From Polytrichum commune (Eukaryota; Streptophyta; Polytrichopsida; Polytrichales; Polytrichaceae): a DNA stretch of 64,000 nucleotides. Below are positions 1-11,845 of this stretch, piece after piece. The stretch is taken from contig OX485803.1 of the NCBI GenBank assembly GCA_950295325.1, positions 43,353,554 to 43,417,553 of the forward strand. The letters run 5' to 3'. Each line of letters starts with the position of its first letter. Positions within the stretch are counted from its first letter, which is position 1. Under the pieces are notes generated by a model that saw only the letters and a program-made list of their open reading frames with translations, was not told the DNA's origin and ran no database searches. Position numbers and translations under genes: made by a program.

Positions 1-841
1 AGATATACATAGTAAGTATTTGAGTCTAGGTCGTTTATCCGAGCTCTAATCTCCCTATTAGTCATTTACATATACGGCTGCTCCAATTGGAATAATTGCA
101 TTTGATGAATGGGCTAGCTTTAGAAAGAGTGACTTTTGATACAATTAGCTTTGGAGGAGTAATCTTAAACCCCTCCATATGGCACCTCCAGGCCCAAAAT
201 AAATGGGCCTCTCAGACTTTAAAGGGTTAAAGGGACCCATTTTAAAAACCTAGTTACAAAGCCTCCAACTGTACTAGGTGAAAGGCTACCCAAAGAGGTT
301 CAGAACAATACTGACAAGAACATCAACACCACCAATTTCACTCCTGCAAGTAATGCCATGCTGGCTCCCCTCTTATGCAAGGGTTCCACAAGGAGAGATT
401 TGGGGAAAAATCTCTTCAAAATGTTTGACAATAGAGTTATCCTTTAATTCGACGGGACTTTGTGCCAGGAGTTGGTCCCCTACAATTTCCAGTAGTTGTT
501 TTGGATACAACATCATAATTTCTTTCCACTTGTGGTGCATGCTTGGAGGAGGTTTTTAAATTTGAACGAAAAGCAACCTATTTCGGTTCATTGAGGGCCA
601 AACTCATTTTAAGACGTCCTGACATGTCAAAATGAGCTTGACCCCCAATGAACCGATATAGAATGTATTTCATTCAAACTCCACACTACCTTCGAGCATG
701 CACCTCAAACTTACGGAACAACCAAAGTCATGTTGAGTTTGAGGTTAACTCTAATAGAAAGATCAATAATCATGAATAATAAGGCATGAAAGATAATCAA
801 AAAGACAATATATGCTGACTACATTTATGGGACTGGGGTAC
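1..841 (-). other. Intron of CNX1-like gene (incomplete at window edge)
   Basis: The exon to the right ends at 842 with a GCAG|GTACC donor on the minus strand, in phase 2, and no recognisable continuation of the G domain is found leftwards. This stretch is therefore intron, and its acceptor lies outside the window. It contains one MITE copy (431-755). The open frames seen here match nothing and are taken as chance. Confidence 0.75.
431..755. mobile_element. MITE copy in CNX1 intron (TAGAGTTAWCC termini)
   Basis: The left end reads ATAGAGTTATCCTTTAATTC and the right end reads GAGGTTAACTCTAATA, which are inverted copies of each other. The internal segment with CCAGGAGTTGGTCCCC and CACTTGTGGTGCATGC recurs at 1352-1720, 3340-3512 and 5760-6043. 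No coding capacity. The superfamily is not certain. Confidence 0.6.
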
Positions 842-3800
842 CTGCGATCAGGGCCAGCACCAGATGACACTGTATCACTAACTGTAAGGATTGCCACTTT
901 CACTCCTTGTCCAGTTTCACTCCTGATCTCATTTATATTTGAACCATACTGTTTTTGGTGATTGTCTGCTGGTACAGGTGGTGGTGCAGTGCTATCTTTT
1001 GTAGTCATAAATACCTTCTCTGTAGGCATGCCTGTATCCAACAACACACCACAAAAATGATCATGCAGTCTTTTTAGAGATTATGCCATAAACAATGTGC
1101 AACTTAGTTAATATGCATAATATCAAGCATCTGGACACTTTCAACTCAAGAGGCCAAGTTGAATTTTATATTAGAGTTATCCTTGAAGTCTCCCAAAAAC
1201 TCTTGGTTTGGTAGGGAGGTTTGGCCCACTTTTAACATTTTAAAATGTTTAAGGAGTGTTAAAGTGTGTTGGAAACCCAAGGATAATTCTAATATCATCT
1301 GATCATCAATGATATTATTATCAGGTTAAAGCGTCAGAATATACCCCTTCATATTGGAGTTATCCAATAATTCAACATGACTTTTGCTTGGGAGTTGGTT
1401 GTTATGCATACAACACTTTCCATGTTCATATATCTTCCAGTGCATGCTTGGAGGTAGTAGTATGGAGGTTTGAGCAAAGAGCATTTCATAAAGGTCCATT
1501 GAGGGTCATGCCAAGATGTGCCATGATGAGTTTGGCCCTGAATGAACCGAAATATGTTGCTCTTTATTAGATATCAAACACTACCTCCAAGTATGCATCA
1601 CAAGTGGAAAGAAATGATTGACATTTTATGCAAAACAACAAATGGAAAATCAAAGGGGACCAACTCCTGACAAAAAGTCCCATTGAGTTGAACCAGGGAT
1701 CTATTGTTCTCAAATAAACTACTGGAACCTGAAAGAGATCCACTTATGAACACAGTAACTGTAACGTGAATGGAAATGCACACATCTTCGCTGAACACAC
1801 TCAAAGATTGTGGCATCGTGATCAGTTGAAGATCAAATAGTATGCACATATTTTATGTCTATCCATGGGGACCCATCTCCTATGCGGCAAAAATTGTCAT
1901 ATATATATATATATATATATATTAGATTCCTTAAGCCATTTTACCACCCAAGGGCAAGAATCTGATGCACACTGCAGACAACAACATTCATAGCAAAACA
2001 AAGAGTTCACAAAGATAGAGGGAGAGCATACCTGTTAGATTTTCAATCAGGAGGGCAGGAACCAATGTGCCAGCAGGAATTGTGACATTTGCTGGAGGTA
2101 ATTCAAGAAGGGCATTTGCCGATCGCATGCTCAAAAGTCGGCTGCTTATCTGGTGGCCAGTGCTTTTTGCCACAAATCTGTACACATTGTAGATAAACAC
2201 ATTGCTGTAGAAGGTAAGTAGGCCTAAAAATGGACAATTTTTCCTCTGCACCCACTTCTTGTAGGATATGAACACACAAGATGATAGTGCAAGATGATTA
2301 GCAAATCCAAATTGTGCCCATAGCTATTTCCCTATTAATTTTTGGAGCTCCCATGGATATCTTATTTATTATCAAAGTAAAGATCCCATGCTCATTTGAT
2401 GGTCATATAGGTCCCCCTCAATTATTTTAACTATTGGGCCTAGAATAGTTAACATATTTTGAGCATGTAGTCCAATCCTTTTTAGACACATAATGCCATT
2501 TATGTGTCTGTTCTTAAAACCGCAGCCAAACACACACCACTCAAATATAGGTGTCCACATTCTGGGGGTGATGGATGAACACCAATTCACCTTAATTAGT
2601 GGTTCTATTGAGTCCCCTCGCTTGGACTCTAGTGTGAAATGTCCTTGTCTAGTGTGAAATGTCCTCATATAGCAAAACATGTGTAAAGAATGCACTAACT
2701 AAATTGTGAAGCTGAAGCATTACCCTGGACGGCCTGAAAAATCATCAACCTCCCACTGAATTGTTGCACGGTGATATTCAGGTCTATCTGGGTCAAGTCT
2801 CAAGGGCCCCAGAATCCTAGCTTGGACTCTGCACAAAATGAGATCATCCAATTTGGTTGCATTCATCTTCAACTAAGTATATTAAATGATAAAAACACAG
2901 TACCACACAAACTATGACTACTCAAAACCATAGTCATCACATGCATCAGTTTCAAATTGAAAAGATAGAATATAAAAAGTAACAACATTCCAAACGCCAG
3001 ATTTAACTTCATATGCTAGCCTCATTTGAGGTCCCAATGCAACTAATAATGATGATGAGAAAAAGGGATAGACCTTCGTAGATTGGGGTCTACCCATCCA
3101 GAGAGCTGGCGGATGGCAGGAACAGTAAATAAATTAAACGTGACCGCACTGCTCACAGGATTTCCAGGTAGTGCAAACACCAACATCTGTCTTGTCTGTG
3201 TTGAGCCTCGCCTGCGAGACTCAAGTGTTGCAAATGTTGCGGGTCTACCAGGTTTCATCAGAACCTGTAACATGGCATTAGAACATCAGCTGTGGTCAAA
3301 TCCAACAGGACCCTGAACCCTCATACTGTCAAATGAACCTCTTATCATTCAATGAACCAAAATAGTTTGCTCTCCATTCAAATCTAAACGCTACCCCCAA
3401 GCATACACCACAAGTGGAAAGAAATTATTCATATTGTATACAAAACAACCAATGGAAAATCATAGGGGCCAACTCCCAACATAAGTCCCATTGAGTTAAA
3501 GGATAACTCTTAACATGTAGCCAATATGTTTTTGCAAAACCGCTAAGAGAAATGAAAAGGATGATAATCTTCATTCAGAGATCACCCTGTGAGGTTAAAC
3601 TATCTTGCTTTAATCTGGCAATAACTGAAGGTCAAAAGAAAATGCAAGCTGAAAGAATATATCCTATGCTTTTCTATACCCTATGCATGGACACTGAAGC
3701 ACTTAATAACCTGACAACTATGAAAGTATGGATGGACAAGGGCTGTGAGGCTGCTGAAGCCACTGTTCAAAAACCAATGCACATGTAGTGTGAGTGAAGA

Positions 3801-6800
3801 GACGTTATCAACCCCAAAATCATTCATTAAATGGAACCCCCACATTGACAGAAGTATTTCTACCTTACTGAAGTAGACCTTGCCCCTTTGTTCAAGTAGA
3901 GGCTTCACAAAGTCTTTGTCACCCATGGAGACCCCCCCAGACGTGATGAGAATATCAGCATTCGACGCTAGAGCTATGTCAAGCATTTTAGTCACAGCTG
4001 CCTCACTATCACATGTGATACCCAAGTCAATGACTTCACAATTGTGTTGTTTGGCTGCGGCTAAAAGCATGGGCCGATTCGAGTCCCGTATCTGCAACCC
4101 ATCTCCCCATCATGATAAGAGCTAAGGTAAGTGGGCCTTAAAACAAACACTTTAGCTCTGTACTACTTCTCGTAGGATATGAAACAAGCAATTAGTGTGA
4201 TGTGGTTGCCAATTCCAAATCATGGCTGTAGCCTATGCCTTAATATCTTATTCATTGTCAAATTAGGCAAAGACGTTCAAATCATTCCCATGGACAATGT
4301 TGAAAAGAGACACATATCTCACCTGGCCTTTACCCAAAGTGAAACCCTGCTTTGGGTCTACGAGCTCATCACCAGTTGAAGCTACTGCCACCTTTGGTGT
4401 GCGCAAAACCTGCAAGTAATTCACGGCTTCTTTTTCTGTGAATGGGAGAAAGAATTCAAGTATAACATAAAAGGATGATGTTATGTGAGATGAAAATCAC
4501 TGAAGGGGAGGCCACGCATGTTCAAAAACGTCAGTTTCGAAACGGAGTTTGGTGGCCCAGGGTAAAAGAACTTCGGCCTTGACATGTGCCTAACCTTGAG
4601 GAGCTTGATTTCAAGGTCGGTAATTCTTTCTTTGGTTTACAACAACTGTTTTCAACTCCAATTGAAAAAGTAGGTTTTGAGCCTTACAAAACCAGAATCT
4701 TGAAGCAAAGTTGAAAACATACATTTATACCCAATAAAAGAGGGACCAACCTTAAAACCAAGCTTCCCAAAGTTAGGCACATGTCATGGCCAAAATTATT
4801 TTACCATTGACCCAACGAACTCCATTTCAAAACCAGCGTTTTCAAAAGTTTGTGACCTCTGCCTGAGACAAAGTAGATATGGTGCTGATGAGGCTAGGGT
4901 GACTACCAATGTCTTGAACATTTGGAAACTGAACAGAAAAATTAAACATTACTCAGTGTTTTACCTTCACATGTGTGACACCAATTGTAGCCATGAGTCC
5001 AACCTCTGCAGCACCTATTCTCTCCCTTGCTTTTAGAACAGTAGCACCTTGTGCTATATCATGACCCTGTTACCGTTGCATTCACCATGCAGTGTGCTGT
5101 TAGAAGCTACTGTATGTTGGGCACATCTCTGCCTAAATTCAATTTCCATATCATCTTTTAAAATGTTCCAACCAATCACATGATGACATGTGGCGCTTTG
5201 TTTTGGTGAGCGTGGCAAGAAATAAATAATCTACGCTTAACATGACCCAACGCAGGGCTCTATGAGATTGCCATACAAACCTGTAAAGGGAATAGCATTG
5301 CTGAACAATTGTACTGCTCAGCTTCAGTACCCAGAACAGTTTACATCTAAAAGAATGTGCTATATTGCTATAATACATCTACAAATGTATACAGACTATG
5401 AAAACATGTCCTTAAAACTGAAATAGATAAATACCACTGGCCGGATGTCATGGCCTTTATTGACTGCTTTCAAAATCCGTATCCGCTGCACACCATCACC
5501 CTTTCCATTGTCAATAGCCTCAGTAAACTCAACCTGCACAACTGCATCCGCACCCTCTGGTACTGATCCTGAACATCCATGAAAAAAAAAATTAGGTCAG
5601 GATGCTACGTGTTCATGACAAGAAATGGCAAAATAGCTCATACAAAGATTATAAAGCCATATAACCTTGTTTTGCACAGTGTTGCTGATAATATTAATAT
5701 AGACTGATAACACCTGTTTAAAACCTGGATAAGAGAATTCATTTCCTGACACTTGAACCTCAACCTCATTGGTTGTTATGCATACAAAATCAATACTTTC
5801 TTTCCACTTGTGATGCATGCTAGGAGGTAGTGTTTGAATTTGAATGCATAGCAACCTATTTTGGTTCAGTGAGAGCCAATCTCATTAGCACCTCTTGGTA
5901 TGCTGAAATGAGTTTGACCCGACCATACACCACTGAAAACTAACCAAAACTTACCAAACATGGAAGGTGTTGTATGCAATATAAATAAATAAAGCCCGAA
6001 CCAAGAGTCCAGCTTAGTTAAAGGTTAACTCTAATATTGGAAGGTGAATACATGTAGTTCTTGGATGTTATAAAAAGAACATAATACTTAAGGACAGTCC
6101 AATTAGAAACTGAGCAATTATATCACATTAGCCTCTCTACACCTCAACTTTTGCAAACAAAACCTGTTATTCATAGGGTTTCAGACAGATGCTCGCACCC
6201 ACCTCCTGTAGTGATGTAAGTGACAGTGCCAGGTTGAAGGTGCACCTCGGAATTATCATCTCCAGCTCTAGAGGCACCCACCACCGGGTATTCCCCTGGC
6301 CCATCCGCTGCCACCACTGCATAACCATCCTGAAGTTGCCTCCACGTCATCAATACTACATTCTAAGAAGAAGAAGAAGAAAAAAAGACAACTCCAATGT
6401 TGCCACCAACGTGATTTATGGTGTTGCTTCATCTTCAAGTTCATCTAACTCTATATGTTATCCCAAAACGGGCATCACAAGAATTAGAGGGCCCTTAAAG
6501 ACTACTGCCTCCTTTTGAAGGTGAACCTTAAATGGGCACAGACAACCCGGCCAACACCTATCTCCCCAAGGGTAAGCCCCTAGGTTCCCATATGAGTAGT
6601 TGAATAAATCCGGTTTACCCAAATACCCCCACTATGATTGGATGGACCATAGGTGGTAGGGTGCACCAGAAATCAAGTGCTAGGAAGGTCACCCATTCGA
6701 GTACTATTCCAGCCTAAAGCAGCTCAATCTTGGAGTTCCCATGGGATCTAGATTAAGGCCTAGGGTTTAAGTCACCCTTCACATAAATTTTTATATAACA

Positions 6801-7167
6801 TATGACATACTAAGACCTAAATTTCAGTAGGAATCCAGAAGAGATTAGAAAAAAAGAAAGCCAACAGCTTAGTTTATTCAAGAAACGACCCTCTTTCTAC
6901 TATATATTTTGCTAAGAGCAGTCTAATTCTTTCAGTGATGTGAAATTATAATATAAGAATTGGAAGACTAGGTACCTTGATGGAAGCAGGATATGGGGGC
7001 AGAGGCTCTGGGGCGAAGAGGTCCTCTGCTAAAATAGCCCCAACAGCATCTTGGATAGGCACCGTTACAGGCGGTAGACATTTCGCAATTGAAAGGATGA
7101 TATTGGTAGCATATTGCACTGTCACAAGAGGTGGAGAAGGACTTTGCAACGCTGCATCCGTTGGCAT
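842..7167 (-). CDS. CNX1: Molybdopterin molybdenumtransferase Cnx1-like (3' end outside window)
   Basis: Cnx1 performs the last steps of molybdenum cofactor synthesis: its C-terminal MogA-like G domain adenylates molybdopterin and its N-terminal MoeA-like E domain inserts molybdate. Ten exons can be joined in frame on the minus strand: 6976-7167, 6203-6329, 5435-5568, 4965-5066, 4323-4409, 3864-4091, 3074-3264, 2724-2828, 2032-2177 and 842-1031. All have GT/AG borders and agreeing phases, giving about 500 residues. Family hallmarks seen are PPVTVPIQDAVGAILAED, DGYAVVAADGPGEYPVVG, ASTGDELV, ILITSGGVSMGDKDFVKP and ALPGNPVSSAVTFNLF. The last exon enters the G domain with VAILTVSDTVSSGAGPDR. Order E then G is the plant arrangement. 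The ATG at 7167 opens an exon starting like other plant Cnx1 proteins. Missing are about 150 residues of G domain. Introns reach about 1 kb and carry MITEs. Confidence 0.93.
1168..1295. mobile_element. Very short MITE, 128 bp, same termini
   Basis: The left end ATATTAGAGTTATCCTTG and the right end CAAGGATAATTCTAATAT are inverted with one mismatch in 18 bases. The core also has a palindrome (AACATTTTAAAATGTT). It lies within the CNX1 intron and shares its ends with the larger neighbours. Confidence 0.65.
1352..1720. mobile_element. Foldback-type MITE copy in CNX1 intron
   Basis: The left arm (from GGAGTTATCC at 1354) and the right arm (1580-1715, containing GGGGACCAACTCCTG and GTCCCATTGAGTTGAA) are inverted copies of the same segment found at 431-560. 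The whole can fold into one long hairpin. The extreme right end is less clear. Confidence 0.5.
1899..1922. repeat. AT dinucleotide microsatellite
   Basis: An uninterrupted run of about eleven TA units inside a CNX1 intron. Confidence 0.9.
2205..2660. repeat. Dispersed repeat R1, copy in CNX1 intron
   Basis: The segment begins GGTAAGTAGGCCTAAAAATG, continues with CACCCACTTCTTGTAGGATATG and later ATATTTTGAGCATGTAGTCC. The same blocks in the same order occur at 10770-11050, and the first block recurs at 4130-4330 and at the right edge (63940-64000). This is an unclassified interspersed family. Confidence 0.6.
3335..3512. mobile_element. Truncated MITE copy in CNX1 intron
   Basis: This right half of the TAGAGTTAWCC family contains CACAAGTGGAAAGAAATTAT, GGGGCCAACTCCCAAC and ends in GAGTTAAAGGATAACTCTTAA. 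The left terminus is missing or too diverged to see. Confidence 0.5.
4130..4330. repeat. Dispersed repeat R1, copy
   Basis: Matches the first part of 2205-2660 and 10770-10870: AAGGTAAGTGGGCCTTAAAA, then TCTCGTAGGATATGAAACA, then AATTAGTGTGATG. It sits in the CNX1 intron between exons 4323-4409 and 3864-4091. Confidence 0.55.
4521..4848. mobile_element. Foldback MITE with ~90-bp inverted arms
   Basis: The left arm (AAACGGAGTTTGGTGGCCCA ... CTTGACATGTGCCTAACCTTG) and the right arm (CAAAGTTAGGCACATGTCATG ... TTGACCCAACGAACTCCATTT) are inverted copies over roughly 90 bases, with moderate divergence. It lies in the CNX1 intron between exons 4965-5066 and 4323-4409, has no coding capacity, and is a different family from the TAGAGTTAWCC elements. 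Confidence 0.65.
5755..6043. mobile_element. MITE copy in CNX1 intron (TAGAGTTAWCC family)
   Basis: Contains the family core TTCCACTTGTGATGCATGC and ends GTTAAAGGTTAACTCTAATAT, the terminal sequence seen at 755 and 1168. The left terminus has decayed. Confidence 0.55.
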
Positions 7168-8435
7168 GGTTACTCAGTGTAGTAATAAATCAAAACACTA
7201 AGAACAGACGTTGGTTTGATGTGTTAGCGCTCCACAATAATCCCCTTCAGTATGAATGTCTTGCTCACATTCAATGCCCAGCCTCCCTACCTTTCCAGTA
7301 AGGCCTTTTGAAACTCCCTGCAGGATTGATCAACAACAACAACAACATGAGCGCCATGATGCAAACCTTATGTGTACAATCTTTTTAGAATTTAAATTCA
7401 TGGAATCAAGACCCACAGCGCCACAATGGCTAATGTCGCACTCAGTAGGTAGTGCCGATTTCCTGTGTCATGTTCGCAATTTTTTTAAAGTGGATCTCCG
7501 GCGAGGAAAACCCTCAATCCGACAGTGTTGGATTTCTTGAAATCAACAGGGAGATCCGGCAGCTGGTGACAGATGAGCAGGTTCACTTGCAGGTCCATCA
7601 AGTGTCTAAATTGCCAGTTTTAAATCAAAACCTTAGGCTATTCACTGTACCTTAATTCTTATTTCAAGTCAAAGTACGAAGAATAGCCAAGTGACGCATT
7701 GCAATGAATAGCTCATTGATAATAGTAAAGAAGTAAGGATAGTGTCTGAGTTCTTATTTTTCCATCCATGTCCCCTAAACTTTTATATGCCTGCATAAAA
7801 TATTCAAGGCCCAAAACCACCTGAAATTGAAGGAAGCTCAAAGACAGTAGGGGTGATTGCAACTGTTACAACCAGAGACAAATTGACCACTAACTGTACT
7901 AAGATTGCAGACTTTCCCCTACTAGACGCTCAAAATGATTTAAAGAGTTCCAAACCCTACTCAATCAATCTTACCGAATTCTGCACAACTGAAAAAATGC
8001 AGCCATGATATACAACCCCAAATTTCCTGTCCTCACAAAACCTTACAAAACCTAAGAAAACCGAATAACAGAAAAGATGAAACAACGACTGAAAACCAAG
8101 AAGGGTGTAGAATTTCACCAGAATTCTCACCAAGCCTCGCAATCGAATGCCCAGTACGTTGTCAACAAGAGTTCTCAACCCGGCACCACAAGACCCAGTC
8201 AACTGAAATTCCCACAAAATTTTAGCTCCAATCACTGACCTAGTGCGAGGGAGCTCATTTGTTGCAGGAAATTCGCTCCGTCAGTCTAAACTTACAAAAC
8301 AACCTTGGGAAGATTCCGAAGACGACGATCCAAAGCAAGGAAGCAAGGGAGGAGGTTCGGAGGCCCAAACCCTACACCCTTGACCCGTTGGCAGGTCAGC
8401 TCCGAAACCACCTTAGTCCACCTCCACACTTTGTT
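7168..8435. other. Upstream region of CNX1; no gene recognised
   Basis: This AT-rich stretch before the CNX1 ATG at 7167 should hold the promoter and 5' leader. I see no convincing TATA box position or upstream exon. The short open frames here overlap on both strands and show no family motifs. Confidence 0.5.
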
Positions 8436-9960
8436 TGCCACGTGTGCACACATACCACATGGGTGTGCTCTCGTAGCTAGTAACAAGTTACCTACACTTG
8501 GGAATAATAATACAATTTGGTGGATGCCAAGGACCACAAAGCCAAAGACCACGGAGCCATGGCCAAAAGACCCGGGAGCCTTTGCGTGCCATTTGTCGTA
8601 GTCCCACATCGGCTTCTATAAATCACCGTCAAATCAACTTATATTTATTTTTCAGGATTTCATTTTAACAAATAGGTTTAATTTGTATGAAAAACATATT
8701 TATCAAAATAAATTAAATTTAAAAAATCTTCAAAATGAGAAAAAAAAAACGTCAGAACGGCTGTGGTACTACAGTTCGCACTCAATATGAAATGTCTTGA
8801 GTGTTTGACCGCTTCATGTTGTGGGGTTTGTGTACAACATAAGCAAAAATCATAGTAGCCAAGAAAACTAGGCAGCAAATGTCAAATATTGAAAAAACCA
8901 AAGACTCGGAAGCCTTGTATGTGCACATACCACATGGGCTTGTAGCTATCTTTTGGAATAGCACAATTTGGTGGATGCCAAGGACCCAAGTTGCAAAGAT
9001 CACAACTCACGTGGCCAAAGACCACAATGCCGTGGTCAAAGAAACCAACGTCATGGTCCATAACCACAATGCATTCTATTGTGTACATTGTATTCGTGAT
9101 GGAAAATATTGAGTTATTAATGGTCAAAGATTGTTTTTGTATTTTATATTGAAGGATTCATGGACAATATAAACAAAGACCATGGCCAAGAATATGAACG
9201 GTGGATGCCTAAGACCAAGAAATCAAGCACCATAATGCCGTGGCCAAAAATCATGTGACCAAATTTCAAAAAAATTAGTGTGAAGACATGCACAATCCAT
9301 GCTCTCAACTAAATGACGTTTGATTACCATCTTACTCATGTGGACATACATACCACATGGGCATGCTCTAGTGGCTACTCTATGGAATACATTTTTGATG
9401 GATACCAAGGGCCATAAGCCAAAGACCATACTTTATGTGGCCAACAACCACAATGCCATGCATTATGTATGTTGTGCTCACTATAAAAAGTACTGAATAT
9501 TTGATGGCCAAAGGCTATTTTTTTTCTTCATTTTGTGAACATTTTAGACCAAAGACCATAGCCATGAATACAAATTGGTGGATGCCAGAGACCAAACAAC
9601 TAAAGCCCACAAAGGCGTGGTCAAAACACATGTGACCAAATACCAAAAACATAGTGTAAAGGCGTCATGCTCTCAATTGAATAATATTTCATTCTCATCT
9701 TTATGCATGTGGGTCCTTGTACACACAATACGTTATAATAAAGCAAGGGTTGTAAGTTCTTTCGCCGATGTATTGTGGTCTTTGGCCACGGCATTGTGGT
9801 TGTTGACCATGGCATTATGGTCTTTTGGCCACGTCATTGTTGTTGTTGGCCACGGCTCCATTCACTTGGCTTTTTGGTCCTTGGCATCCACCAATTTGTA
9901 TTCTACACTACCCATGCGTCACATGACCATGTGCATACCACTTTACACTCTAGCCAAGAG
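8436..9960. repeat. Array of a dispersed repeat, last copy inverted
   Basis: The block CACATACCACATGGG followed by AATTTGGTGGATGCCAAGGACC and GCCAAAGACCA occurs near 8450-8570, 8925-9030 and 9345-9430. The second half recurs at 9570-9600. At 9775-9900 the same block appears inverted (TGGTCTTTGGCCACGGCATT ... GGTCCTTGGCATCCACC). Open frames in it are repeat-derived and differ between copies. Confidence 0.65.
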
Positions 9961-10769
9961 CTCTGACCATCAAATTACGAGGGCCATTGAAAGTCATCCA
10001 AATGCTTGACCATGGCCCTCAATTGAAATTGACGTTTGTATTATCGTGGGCCTTCAAATGTTTTGTAAAGACATGCACACTATAGTTCATCCTATTCATG
10101 TGGGCCTTTGTGCACGAACAATTACAAAATGTCATGGGTTTTGAGATTTTTGGAGTGTCAAGGTCTCAACTCTTTGAGGTGGACTTGAGGTGACCTCTTT
10201 GAGATGGGCTTGACACAAAATTGGTGCAGCATGGCACATTATCCATGTCATCTTCATTTCAAGCCATGCAGACATTCATGTGGATTATTTTTTTCCTTCA
10301 AAATTCGCTGGTCTCTTAGGCCCTCAAGCTCTAGTTTAAAGTGAAGTGGATGGTCTCGATTATTTTCATATATCATGAATGATCTTAGATTTCAATGGTC
10401 ACAAATCCTCAAACTCTAGACTTGCAAAGTGCCATTATATTTTTATATATGTTATGAGTGTGTATGGCCAAGTACCAGCCATGTCTATTTGAAAGTGAAC
10501 ATGTTGAGCTTATTGTTCAAGAATTATCTTCTTTAGCACATTTGATATTGAGGTTAGCATTAGAGACTCCAAATTAGTTTAGTGAAATTAAAGTGAGAAG
10601 ATTCTATCATAATTTATAGGTGATAGGTTTTTATCCCATTTCCTTAATATGGTTGCCACAAACCCTAAGCCAAAAGATAATTAAGATGCTAAGATACCTA
10701 TTGGCAAATATTGTGGCTTAGAAAAATGTCACATGAGATTGATGTTGAACTTACAAATTGTTGGCCACA
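9961..10769. other. AT-rich spacer
   Basis: No gene, RNA or clear repeat boundary seen. It holds short diverged pieces of the preceding repeat, including a repeated CTCTTTGAG...GACTTG/GGCTTGA phrase around 10170-10215. Confidence 0.5.
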
Positions 10770-11050
10770 TTATCTAAGGTAGGCATGCCTAGATATATAA
10801 ATTTTCTCCTTACACCCATTTCTTGCGTGATATGAAACACACAATTAGTGCAAGATGATTAGCAAAACCAAATCGTGTTGAATGATGAACCTAAAATGGT
10901 TCTAGCATATTTTGAGCATATAGTCCAATCTATTTTTTGGCACATAAACCACACCTAAGCACATACTACTCAAATATAAGTGTCCAAATTATGTTATGTT
11001 CAATTAGGCACCTCTACATTTAACTTATTGAAGGGGACATCTCACATTCC
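10770..11050. repeat. Dispersed repeat R1, intergenic copy
   Basis: Collinear with 2205-2660: AAGGTAGGCATGCCTAGA, CCCATTTCTTGCGTGATATG, GTGCAAGATGATTAGCAAA and ATATTTTGAGCATATAGTCC appear in the same order. Confidence 0.6.
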
Positions 11051-11154
11051 TCAATTTCCTTCTAGTTTGGTCAACAATCACTTTGTGTGGAGTGCTCGAC
11101 GTCATCGTCATAGAAGGAGTGGCTCTTGATTCATAGGTATGTAATTAAGTGACA

Positions 11155-11845
11155 GAACCCAAGATATGAGCGGTGAGTATTTAGCAGTGAACACTAACAC
11201 ATGAGCAATGAGTAGTATCATGTAAACAATGACCTATAACATGCAAGTGACGATGTCCAATATAGTAAACTCACATGGTTTTAGAGTTTGTACTCTAGAT
11301 TTGGCATTAAATTATTTAAATTGTCTCAATGGTATAGCAACAACATGTTGAAAAGTAAAAAAAGAGGGGGCCTATTATCAAGGATCACTATAAAAACCCT
11401 TTCAGTCAATTACTAATTTTGATTATAATAATCCAAAATATTTAATGCATGTACGGACATATTCAAACATTAATACGAACACAACACTAGCAACATTGCT
11501 CATGTTCTAGAAGGATGTTGAGACATGAGCGTGAGCAGTGGGTGATAACACATGAGCAATGAGTAGTAAAAGGTGAGCGATGAAGCCAAATTTAGCAAAT
11601 ATTTATGGTCATAGGGTCCATGCTCTAAATTTGGATCTCATTTGATTGGAAAGTGTAAAGTAGCAACATTTCGAAAGGTCTAGAGTGAAGGGGCCTATCA
11701 CCATGGATATTTCAAAATATTATCAATCCATTATTGATTTTTTTTTCTTATAAAAATCCACACCAATACATGTCACCTACTGACATTATCAAATATGAGA
11801 CTAAACACAACACTTGGAACATTACTCACACTCTAAAACACCAAC
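11155..11845. repeat. Tandem duplication, two units of ~360 bp
   Basis: Unit 1 (about 11155-11517) and unit 2 (about 11518-11845) share in order ACATGAGCAATGAGTAGTA, a CTCTAAATTTGG-type block, GGGGGCCTATTATCA/GGGGCCTATCACCA, and ACACAACACT...GCAACATTGCTCA versus ACACAACACTTGGAACATTACTCA. Divergence is high, so the duplication is old. Confidence 0.55.

Noticed and set aside
6204-6215. CCTGTAGTG as a CACTA right end
   Set aside because: It lies within a CNX1 exon (coding for TYITTGG) and has no inverted partner.
8292-8609. Overlapping ~100-codon frames on both strands upstream of CNX1
   Set aside because: They overlap the dispersed repeat and carry no motif; coding cannot be assigned to either strand.
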